Shown one piece after another: positions 35,605-45,942 of a stretch of 64,000 nt of DNA (position 1 is its first letter; the number at the start of each line of letters is the position of its first letter). Origin of the DNA: Nansenia antarctica (Eukaryota > Chordata > Actinopteri > Argentiniformes > Microstomatidae). The notes beneath the pieces are model-generated. The model saw only the letters and a list, made by a program, of their open reading frames with translations. It did not search any database and was not told the DNA's origin. The stretch covers positions 5,914,674 to 5,978,673 of the forward strand of contig OZ022358.1 in NCBI GenBank assembly GCA_963989245.1, given 5' to 3'. The translations under genes were made by a program, and so were the position numbers.

Positions 35605-37120
35605 ATGGCGGTGTGTCTGGCGTCTCCATGCGGGCTCCTCTCAGACGACGAGGAGGGCATGGCCGTGTTTGAGTCCACGGCGGCAGACATCGGGGGCCTG
35701 GCAGGGCTGGGACGTAATGGAGTCACCTTGCCCGAGATCTCGATCATCTCCCCCGGGTTGGACCCTCGGATATCCGTGATGGAGGTAAGTAGATGGGATA
35801 TGTGTGTAGATGTGGTGATCAAATGATCAAAGTATGCACTCCAGATATTTGAGGTTTATGTAGTATAACTTAGAGTTTAGATAAAACTCAAAAGGCCACA
35901 ACACATGTATAGTACATTTCATACACAAATACAACACAATGGGGTTTACAGGAAACATAAATAAACACATGCTGAGACTGAGTGGGAGGGTCGTGTTGAA
36001 CCAGCCTTTTATTATTCTTGTGAATGCTCTGCTGTTGTCATTTATGATCATACATGATCATACTGATTTGTCACAGAATGATGTGGGGTCGTCTTTCACA
36101 ATAGACCTTAATTATTAAACTCAATGTCTCTTACATTATTTTCCTCTTAGGTCATTGAGTCAGCCATTTCACAAACTGTTTGCTTAGTGACACGACCCCC
36201 AAACACAGTGATGCGTTTGTACTCTGAATATACAGCTGATTTCTACCAATTACATTAAGGGTATAGCGTTATAGTTATGTCGATCCCATTGTCACAGATG
36301 TGCGTTGTTTCCCTCCCCATTTTCAGAAAGCTGTTGCGAAGACTGGAGTGGTTAGACAAGGCAGCGGTGACGAGGGGAACACTGACAAAATGAGGGTGTA
36401 CCTGCGCATCCGTCCGCTCACTGAGGGAGAGAAGGACAGGAGAGAGGAACAGGTAAGGTCTGCACAACAGTTAGGCCTACCTCTGGTTCTCATTGTCAAC
36501 GGTACAAGGACTTGTAAAGCAGGCGTCTTCTTCCCTCTGTTCCTTTAGGGTTGTGTGTGTATCGAAAACAAAGAGACCGTGATGCTTAAAGCCCCCAAGG
36601 ATTCCCAGACCATGAAGAGTGCAGAGAGGGGAATCTCCCAAAGCATGCACAAGTTCAGCTTCTCACAGGTAAACACGCACACAGCATCACCCATCTTGAG
36701 AGGTGAATCTAAGTTCATCCAGGCGTGGTTCGGTCTCTACATGTCTCTACACGCCAAACTGTTTACCACTTCAAATTAATAAATGTATGCCCAGCCAAAT
36801 CCATGTTTAGAGGTAGCTAGCTAACATTACATTGATCATACTCGTAAGCCTTTTCACTTTTCCAAAAATGCCGGTCGAGAGAGGACGCTGGCGTTGCTTG
36901 TTTTCGCCGCTTCTCCGCACGAAATCTAGATATACTTGCCGTATACAGAGTAGATTGTCCTACAAAGACACCTGGATTTAGATTTAGTAATCTAAAAATG
37001 TATTAGACCTAGGGTTGGGTACCGTTTAGGTTTTATCCGGTACCGGTACCTAACCGATACTTTAAAAACGGTACCGGTACCAAAACGGTACTTAATTCGG
37101 TACTTTAGATTTTTTTAAAT

Positions 37121-37155
<35 letters not shown>

Positions 37156-40100
37156 ATAATAACACGGTCGACAACATTAAACAGCTTTTCACTTTTTTAT
37201 TGCTGAGGCACAATATATATTAGTTAAATATACACTCAAATTAAAATAAATGAAAATAAAACTCCTGAGCCTTGGGGTGCCTATCGTTCTAAACCCTATC
37301 GTTCTAAACTCGCTCTGAGAGCCTCGCAGCGCACACTGGGCCCGACGTCATAAGGGGAGCAAGTCATTTGATTGGACAGATGCATTCCACGAGTGGTGAT
37401 CAGAATTCCAGAACGAGTTTACGGAACGCACCCATAAGTCGAGCGTCGCGTTATGCCAACCCGCTAGCGGAAGTTGCTATTAGCAACCTTCTCGTTATCC
37501 TTCCGTACTCGCTGCTTTCACTGAGTGGAAATTTAACAGGCGATGTGACGTCACGAGTCACCAGTTGACACCGGAGCGAGATAGAAAAGTACCGAAATGA
37601 GGCACCGACATCTCCTTTGCGATTCGGTACGGGTACATACCGAATGTAAAGTAACCGGTACCTACCGGTACCGATTTTCGGTACCCAACCCTAATTAGAC
37701 CCCTATACTTTCTTTTATTTTTGTTTCTTTTTATTTTACTACTCAATCTTTTCAGTTTGTAAAATGTCTTTGAGTGTCTAGAAAAGCGCTATATAAGTCT
37801 AATGTATTATTACATGTCCACCTCTAGATCTTTGGACCGGAGACCACCCAGCAGGACTTTTTTGAGAGCACCATGAAGGAGATGGTGCGAGACGTGCTTC
37901 GTGGAGAGAGCCGCCTCCTCTACACGTACGGGGTCACAAACTCTGGGAAGACCTACACTATTCAGGGTGAGATTGGCTTCTGTCGACACTTAACAGTATA
38001 CTTTGTATCGATACGAGTTTAGCGAGCTTTATCTTGTGCGTTCATGGTAAATCAACGTATTAAGATTCCCGACTCACTGATATCACTCGACTTCTTCTCC
38101 CTGGCAGGAGTGGGCCGTGACGCGGGCCTCCTGCCCCGGGCGCTGTCGTCTGTGTTCAGGAAGCTGCAGGGCCGCCTCTACGCGGCCATGGACCTGAAGC
38201 CCGTCCTCTGCCAGGACGTGAGACAGCTGAGCGCCGGCGAGGTCAGGATCGAGACGCTCCGTAGAGACTCTCTGCTGAAGGAGGTGAGGAGGAGGAAGGC
38301 GTGGAGGAACCGCTGACTAGAAGAAAAAGTGCTATTCACTTTTTCTTTTTATTCTCTTAGATCAGGGGTGCAAACTTCACCTTTTAGCCGTTTTTTTTAA
38401 CCTCAAAATAGGTCAACAATTTTCATAAATGTTCTTTGTTTTCAGGCAAATAATATATAATAATTTGTCACCTTTTTGGGCCATCACCAGTTTGCATCCC
38501 TGTTAATGAAGGTGATAGCAACGCCATAACGCACCTCTCCCCATGTTTCAAATCCAGGAGGAGTCCCAAAGCTCTCGTATGCGAGGCGGCACCAGTACCT
38601 GGGACAGCGGGGTCGGAACCTCCATAACCAGCCCTGCTTCCACCCAGCTGGAGGGTAAATATCCCAACAATAACATCTCAGATCTCTGTTTCAGAGACGC
38701 TTTTTGGGCTGTCTGAAGATAAGTCTTGAGTTGTACACATATTCATACTGTATTGACATTGTCAGTGATAAGAAGCCTCTTTGGATAAGAAGCCTGCAGG
38801 GGGGGTGGGGTTGCTGAAGTGCTGGTCAGACTCTCCTCTACATGACCTGTGTCTCCTGTGCCTCCCAACAGATACTGACAGCGTGTGCCTGGAGCCAGAC
38901 AGCCTGTCCCACAGCGGAGGGGAGGACCTGGCGGAGGGGGTGCAGTTCTCTCTGTGGGTGTCCTTCTACGAGATCTACAACGAGTTCCTGTATGACCTGC
39001 TGGAGGCTCCGCCCTCCATGATGCACAAGAAGAGAGCCACCCTGAGGATGAGCGACGACAAGCAGGGGAACCCTTACGTGAAGGGTAACACTCAGACATG
39101 CATTCACTAACACTACACATGCTTCTGATAATATTACTGTTTCTAGTAAATAGTGTGTGTATATATATATGTTACGGTACATGTGGGAATACGGTACATG
39201 TGGGAAAACTAGGGTTAGAGTTAGGTGCTACGTCGACTTGGTACATGCTGGCATGTCTAACCCTACCCCTAGCACCTAACCATATATATATAATATATCT
39301 CTAATATATCTCTAATATACAGAATAATTAAATTAAATTCTGTAATTGCAATATCATAATATATTATATCTATTGCTTTATATTGTCTTTGATAAAGTAG
39401 AATTCTTTACATGAATTCACAAGTGGGTGTGTGACTGTTTCCCCCATCTGTCACAGACCTCACCTGGATCCAGGTTCGCAGCGCGGAGGAGGCGTGGCGC
39501 GTCCTGAGGGCCGGCAGACGCAACCAGAGCTTCGCCAGCACTCACCTCAACCACAACTCCAGCCGCAGGTACACACCCAACACAAAAAGCACCTCAGTTC
39601 TCCCCAAAAGTTCCCCCTTCTTTACGAAACATAGATTTGTCTCTTTCATGCAAAACCTAAATAATAATTAAGAAAATAACTTCTATTTTCTTTGTGAGCT
39701 GTAACGTTAACGGGACTTCCTCTCCCCCCCTACAGCCACAGCATCTTCTCCCTCCGTGTCCTGCACGTCCACCCAGGCGGTGATGTGGGCCAGGCCACGC
39801 GCATCAGCGAGTACGTCTCCCCCAGGCCTCTCTAGGCTTTCTCTCTCTCTCTCTCTTTCTCTCTCTTTAATCAATCCTCACTGGTGTCATTGTGTGTGTG
39901 TAACCTGGCGTCCTCCTCCCTGTCCTCCCTGCCCAGGCTGGCTGTGTGTGACCTGGCCGGCTCAGAGCGCTGCAAAGACCAACGCAACGGAGAGAGGCTG
40001 AAGGAGGCCAGCAACATCAACACCTCCCTCCACACCTTGGGACGCTGCATCGCTGCCCTGAGGCACAACCAGAACAACAGGTACACACACACACACACTC

Positions 40101-43100
40101 ACTCACTCACACACACACACTCACTCACTCAACCCTAGGACACATCTAACCGCTGCTCATTTTTTGAGCCTTGATTGGCTACGAGTAGTTGACAGAGTGC
40201 AGCAGCTTGCACTGGGCCTGGTCTTCAAGATACGCTACACCACAAAGACACCCAAGTACCTGTCAACATACTTCCAAAAAGTGAACAACGTCCACACATA
40301 CAACACCAGAGGAAGCTCCACGAACCACGTCCAACCGCGTTGCACCACAAACAAGGGGTTAAACTCGTTTGCAAACTATGCAGTAAAAATGTGGAACGCC
40401 CTTCCTATAATCTTAAAGGAGTGCAAAACACTGCCCACCTTCAAAACCACTCTCAAAAAACATTTACAGGAGGCTGCAATCCGTAACTGGACCCTCTAAA
40501 TCAAAAATCAGATTAAAAGACCCGAACTACCCACTGTACATACTTTGTGTTTTGTCCCCCGCCCCCACCTGTGGTGTATGTCCCCACCTGTCCTACCCGC
40601 TGTACATACCTGATGTTTTGTTGTATTGTTCTTCCCATGATGGATGTATTTTTATCTTGTAGATAGTAATAGTTATTTGTCTGTATTATCTTGTAGATAG
40701 TACTAGTTTGTTTTTGTCGGTCTTACATGTAACGATGAATTGAGAATCAAGGACCCCAATTGAAATAAGCCAGTGGCTTTCTTGGGTTTTTATCCTTTTA
40801 GTTGACCTTGTATGTAATATGTACTTTCATGTACCTACTTCTGCAAATCTTCTAATAAAGTTTTCAATCAATCAATCAAACACACACACACACACACACA
40901 CATTATGACAAACAACAGGTACACACACACACACACACACATTATGACAAACATAAACATGTAAATTCCTGTCAGTGTTGTGGGTTCAAGTCAGCTGGGT
41001 TCCTGAGCTCCCCCTCCTCTGTCCTGCAGGTCGCGGCCCCCCCAGGTGGTACCTTTCAGGGAAAGCAAACTGACGCGCGTCCTCCAGGGCTACTTCTGCG
41101 GCCGCGGGCACTCCAGCATGGTGGTCAACATCAACTCGTGCGCCTCCACCTACGACGAGACCCTGCAAGCGCTCAAGTTCTCTGCCATCGCCACTCAGGT
41201 AAACACACCCGCCGCCTCACCCTCGCCTGTCCTGCAGACCTGATCTCAAGATGGAGTTGTCCGTCTGTCTGTCTGCGTGTAACTGTGACTTGTGTTTCGG
41301 TCTCTCAGCTGGTCCACGAGCCGACCACTAAGACCCGGGTGGCCTACATCCTGTCCCTGCTGCGTGAGTCGGCCCCGCACTCCAACGACAGCACTCTGCT
41401 GGAGGAAGAGGGCGAAAGCGACGAAGAGGGGGACATCACCATGTTTGATTCAGAGGTCTGTTCTCTCCCGTTTCCTCCTCGTGTGTGGGGGTGTGGATGT
41501 GGGTGTTGGTGTGGGGGTGTAGTAGGGTGGAAGTGACTGACTTCTGCCCTCCTCTGTGTTCAGGCGCTGCTGCGGGCCATCGACGTGTTGAAGGGAGAGG
41601 TGCAGCGCCAGAGGGAGGAGAAGGAGGCGCTGGAGGCTGACGTGAGGGAGCAGGTGGTCTGTGAGATGATGGAGGTCATCTCCCGCATGGAGAACGATTT
41701 CAGGTACAGACATTTTTTATTTTTCTTAACAAAAAAAAATAAAAAAAATAGGGTGTGGTGCTCTTTTTAGTATTGCAGTTGACTGTTTCGGTCAGTGCTT
41801 GAGTTGTAACCCGGTACGTTCCCTCTAACAGTGAGACCCTGGAGACGGAGAGAGCTCTGATGGAGAAGAGGGTGGAGGGCCAGATCAGCAACCTGCAGAA
41901 AAGCCTAAAGAGATACTACAGCCATGAGATAGAGGTGTGTTATGGCTGTCTTCACATGCCGAGGGAGAGTTCTACAAAGAGGGCCGGCGGGGGGGGGGGG
42001 GGGGGGTTGTGTGAGATGATCAGATCTGTGTTTTAGATGGCATGACTACCGGTGCTGCAGATGGTTAATTGTTCAATTCTCTTCTACCTTCCCTCCTCTC
42101 CTAGGAGCGGGATGAGTGGATCGAGGTTCTAACCGCCGCCCTGGAGGCGAAGGACCAGGTAGACCCCACCCCCATAATGCCGCCCCTGGTAGTCCGTCGC
42201 TCCAAGCGCTTGGCCTCGTTCTCCGTGAGAGAGCAGAGCAGGCTGCGTTTTGAGCTCGACGAATGTCGCACTGAGCCTCTGGAGAAAACACAAGGTAAAA
42301 ACGGGACTACCTTTACGAGTCACGAGAAATATAGACCCTGCTTTTTGCACCTGGTGAAGAACAGAAAAAAAAACGTTTCTGACTGACTCAGAATGAATGA
42401 ATGAGTCAGTGTGTATTTGGTATATTTTTATTTTTATTTAATTTAATTACATTTTTAATTTTATAATGTATTCAGGGGGACATGGGTCATTGAAAGTGCT
42501 TGGGGACATGGGTCATTGAAAGTGCTTAGGGCCATTTTTTTTATTTTATATATATATATATTCAAAAATGTTTTACTCGTCAACTAGATCTGTGTCAAAC
42601 TATGCCGTGTTGGGTTCTTGAATTTGAGGGAATAGAGTCTTGAAAGTCCTTGAAAGGGGCTTGAATTTGATGTTTCAGAAGGTGTGGGAACCCTGTTTTT
42701 AATTTTATCATTTATTTGTTCTCCTTTCCCAGAGCTGCGGAGCCTCCAGGGTCTTCTGGCCCCGCCAGGTCCCGCCAGCACCCTCACCACCGCCGCTGAC
42801 CGCAAGCTGGAGGAAACCCAAAGGGTGTGTACCCGTACAGCAGGAACCAGGCCTCCTCTCACACCTCACCCAGACAAGCTCTCCTGCCACAGACGATACG
42901 GGCGCGGTTCTAAGCTGTGTCTCTGTTTTGTATCCGTCTCCTGCAGAACCTGCGCCAGCTGCGCCTGGACCTGCAGAGACTGGGTCTGGACCTGCAGACT
43001 GGAGAGAGAGCGTGCTGTCGTAACACAGACGCTGAGAGGCTGCGTCATGCCCTAACGGCCGCGGATGTAACACTTGCCAAACAGGTACGCCTCTTAAAGA

Positions 43101-43850
43101 ATGCTGACCTTCTCTAGGCCACGAAAGGGTGGGGACTGACTCCCACGGTACCGCGTGGGGTAGGAATGTAAGGATCTGTTGTCATTGTGTGCATGCGTAT
43201 ATATTTTCAAACCTATCCCAAACTTACTGAATTTTACAACCCTAATTGTAACCAAAGTAGTTTCACACAGTAGTGGAATTAGTAGTCCCCCCATGCCTAT
43301 GGTTTATCCCCCAACCAAAAGTGTAAAGTGTTCTTCATTGGACCATTATCTGGGTTATTATGTTTTTTATTATGTTCATTAATTTCCCTGTCTCCCTCTC
43401 CTCTCACTACCTGGTACTCAACCCACTGTCAGGTGTAAAACTAAATTAAGTGGTTTAACAAGCTGCACTTTACCTCCTCCTCCCTCCACTCCTTTTTCTC
43501 CTTCACTCCCTCCCGTTCCTCTCTAACCCTGATCGCTCCTCCCGCCCCCCCTGTCCTGCCCTCAGGACCAGACCCTGGTGGAGCTCCAGAACGGCCTGCT
43601 GCTGGTGAAGCTGGAGCTGAAGAAGAACGCTGAGAGCCTGTCTCAGGCCCAGGCCGGTCGTCCCCCCCTGCCGTCCTCAGGCCCCTGTGTGTCTGACGCC
43701 CCCGGCTCCTGTAAGAAGAGGGGGTGTGCGGCGAACACCGCAGCAGCAGGCGACTCTGAGAACCACATCCCAAAGAAACGGCCCTTCTTTCACACCGTTT
43801 TCCCCACACGCACCCCGTCGTCGAGAAACGTCCACCCTCCGCTGACTTGA
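35605..43850 (+). CDS. kif20a: Kinesin family member 20A, tandem copy 1, C-terminally truncated
   Basis: Eighteen coding exons in consistent phase encode 881 residues: 35605-35784, 36327-36452, 36549-36668, 37828-37966, 38108-38283, 38558-38654, 38872-39084, 39457-39568, 39736-39810, 39937-40080, 41030-41198, 41309-41455, 41564-41703, 41832-41934, 42105-42294, 42733-42824, 42947-43084 and 43566-43850. KIF20A (MKLP2) is a plus-end mitotic kinesin that brings the chromosomal passenger complex to the central spindle for cytokinesis. The motor has the P-loop GVTNSGKTYT, switch I NHNSSRSHS and switch II DLAGSER; a coiled-coil stalk follows. The last 34 residues of copy 2 are replaced by HPPLT because the exon runs into duplicated 5' flanking DNA. 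The motor reads PFRESKLT where copy 2 and human read PFRDSKLT. All splice sites are intact, so expression is possible. Confidence 0.92.
37010..37693. mobile_element. hAT-like MITE in intron 4 of kif20a copy 1, 8-bp target duplication
   Basis: Ends TAGGGTTGGGTACCG and CGGTACCCAACCCTA are inverted. ATTAGACC is duplicated on both sides (37002-37009, 37694-37701). Copy 2 has a single ATTAGACC at the same place (47336-47343) and no element. A block near 37325-37420 (GCAGCGCACACTGGGCCCGA, then CGTCATAAGGGGAGC) resembles part of the hAT-like element at 47682. Confidence 0.9.
39168..39285. mobile_element. Foldback element with TTAGGG-like motifs, copy in kif20a copy 1
   Basis: TATATGTTACGGTACATGTG, AAAACTAGGGTTAGAGTTAG and the marker CGTCGACTTGGTACATGCTG match the element at 32388-32580. 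It is shared with copy 2 at 50646-50763, so it predates the duplication. Confidence 0.65.
40135..40882 (+). mobile_element. 5'-truncated LINE tail in intron 11 of kif20a copy 1
   Basis: An open segment encodes the end of a LINE reverse transcriptase protein (VFKIRYTTKTPKYLSTYFQK, FANYAVKMWNALPIILKEC, FKTTLKKHLQEA) and stops at about 40499. A 3' UTR follows, ending GTTTTCAATCAATCAATCAA. It sits within a CA microsatellite and is absent from copy 2. The same 3' UTR recurs at 44757-45010. A CR1/Rex-type clade is likely but unproven. Confidence 0.8.
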
Positions 43851-43931
43851 GCCACACAGACACACAGAGAGACACAGGGGGAATGTGTGTGTAGCTATGT
43901 CAACAACACATGTGTCCAACCCATTGACATT

Positions 43932-44045
43932 GCGTGACGTTAGAATTATAAGGTTCTATCTCCATTTTTGTCAATATTGAGTTTTTTACATAATCTGATC
44001 CATTAGGTGTTTATTAATGCCTGTGTGGTGTTATTTTTTTTTATT
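43932..44045. mobile_element. Foldback MITE, copy C, right part deleted
   Basis: The left half of the element at 33935-34237 is present. The right half, about 210 bp, is missing relative to unit 1, with a TTTTTTTTA joint near 44040. Confidence 0.65.
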
Positions 44046-44141
44046 TGCATTGTAAATTTGATTTTAGCCACGATAAGTCTTGACATAGTACAATAATGTT
44101 TGTATACATAGAATGAAGTGCTGTCTATGTTATGTGATGGG

Positions 44142-44240
44142 GACACCGGGGTGTTTAGCTCACATGGTAGAGGTCTTGCTTGCCGGCCAGTGGACAGTCG
44201 CGGGTGTCCGAAATAGAGATCGGACCGGGGATCGATGCCC
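44142..44240 (+). repeat. tRNA-like block, copy in unit 2
   Basis: Identical by eye to 34362-34460 in the A-box-like and B-box-like parts, carried along by the tandem duplication. Confidence 0.5.
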
Positions 44241-44536
44241 GCATCTTCCAGATTACATTTAGTGTTTTTTGTGGTATATTATAGGTAAATTCCTAACCAA
44301 CCAGCAGAGTACAGAACACACAGTAGCCCTTTTACAAAGATGTACACATAGATAGTCTTAGATCATTATATTTATGCATTTCTGCCAGCACCTTCACCAA
44401 CAATATTTTAATGTAATCAATGGAGCAAACGCGTTACATTAGTTATTTAGTAAATATGTTGTGCGCAATGAGTGCGTTGCATGTCGACAAATGATGTGTT
44501 ATTTATTTACAAAGTTGAATAAAACAATGCAGTAAC

Positions 44537-45084
44537 ATGTACATTTTCAAGCCTGCAAACTGTGACACTTTAAAATAATGTGAAAAAATACTTTCTTGTG
44601 AAATATGACAACCCTAGTTGACTCTGTGCAGTATAGTACAGTGGATTGTGTACATAGCCTCTATTGATGTAAACCAGCTCCTTACCTTCTTGTGATTTTA
44701 TGCATCTATGCTTTTTCTAAAATGTGTTTCTTTTTCCTTTCCTAAACACCAGGGGAGTATTGTTCTTCCCATGATGGATGTATTTTTATCTTGTAGATAA
44801 TAATAGTTATTTGTCTGTATTATCTTGTAGATAGTACTAGTTTGTTTTGTCGGTCTTACATGTAACGATGAATTGAGAATCAAGGACCCCAATTGAAATA
44901 AGCCAGTGGCTTTCTTGGGTTTTTATCCTGTTAGTTGACCTTGTATGTAATATGTACTTTCATGTACCTACTTCTGCAAATCTTCTAATAAAGTTTTCAA
45001 TCAATCAAAGCCTCCCCTCCTAAATTTCGTTGTTTGGTACCTGTACTGTAGCAATGACAAATAAAGTCTATCTATCTAATGTTT
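44537..45084 (+). mobile_element. LINE-tail insertion in the 5' flank of kif20a copy 2
   Basis: Unit 1 reads continuously across this point (around 34746). Unit 2 has about 550 extra bases. They include the same LINE 3' UTR as at 40635-40880 (GTTCTTCCCATGATGGATGT to GTTTTCAATCAATCAA) and a second tail-like end (AATGACAAATAAAGTCTATC, then TATCTA). Confidence 0.7.
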
Positions 45085-45218
45085 TGCTTATGATTAATAC
45101 GATAGAGTTGTTTTACTCATAACGTAATACAGTACTCATATACACATGATGTACAAGGCACAGCCTACTAATAAATATATAAAACAAATACAAAATAAAT
45201 ACACTCAAAAAATGGTAA

Positions 45219-45336
45219 CCAATCAGAGAGCCGAAGCCTAATGTCTGTAGCCAGGGAGCTTCCTATTGGCTGCTTCCTGGAGGCGTCGCCCCGGTGATTG
45301 GTCCTGCGCGTGAAGCGCGATGTTTGAATTGATTGG
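45219..45336 (+). promoter_or_regulatory. kif20a copy 2 cell-cycle promoter elements
   Basis: CCAAT at 45219-45223 and three inverted CCAAT boxes (ATTGG at 45265-45269, 45297-45301 and 45332-45336) surround a CDE/CHR-like pair (GCGCG then TTTGAA at 45323-45328). The 32-bp spacing of the first two inverted boxes is typical of NF-Y-driven G2/M promoters. The first noncoding exon ends at 45581. Confidence 0.6.
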
Positions 45337-45942
45337 TCCTTTTGCGGAACAACAAAGTGCCGAAGCAGAAATCGTCGAGCAGTGTGTTTATGCAGGTGGT
45401 TGTTGCTAATTTAAGCGAGCTAGTAAACTGGATTCTCTTTTATGGCGAATCGATAGATAGATAAGGTCATATAAGTACAAACAAAAAGTAAGACTGTAAG
45501 ATATTATTAAGCAGAAGATTGGAATCTAATCGGATAAGTGAGAGGTAACTCACAGTTACCCACTTTCACCTTTCGAGCGAGGTAAGTTGAAGGACATTTT
45601 TATCTCGGCAGTTTCTTTGTTATTTAGTAAATATGTGGGCAGTATGGCAACTAAAGCAGCTTTAGCTAGTTAAACACGCTTATTTACTTCATTAACAGAC
45701 TTAGCTACGCGCAAAACTTAACGTGATTAATCATTTGATTTATTTGGCGATGGCTAGCTAGCGAAACAAACCAGTTATTCTGCTCGACTGTTTGTAATCT
45801 CTTGTCGATCGATCGTCAAAAGCTTGTTGTGTTATATGCATGGTCAAACTCAATGCAAAACCGAAGATTTAATGGTTAAAAACCAACAGATATATTGCCT
45901 GAACAGAACTATTATCTCAATTCTCCAGACAGGAGAGTTATC

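Larger units (their letters stand above)
33833..43832. repeat. Tandem duplication unit 1 (kif20a copy 1 and its 5' flank)
   Basis: Sequence from 33833 reappears from 43831, beginning TCCACCCTCCGCTGACTT, and then runs collinearly through kif20a copy 2 apart from insertions and deletions. The unit is 9,998 bp long when measured to the junction. Confidence 0.93.
43851..44540 (+). other. Foreign 3' flank acquired by kif20a copy 1
   Basis: Downstream of the copy 1 stop the DNA is a duplicate of the brd8-kif20a intergenic region rather than the original kif20a 3' UTR. An AATAAA at 44518-44523 could serve as a makeshift polyadenylation signal. The native ATTAAA lies only behind copy 2. Confidence 0.6.
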
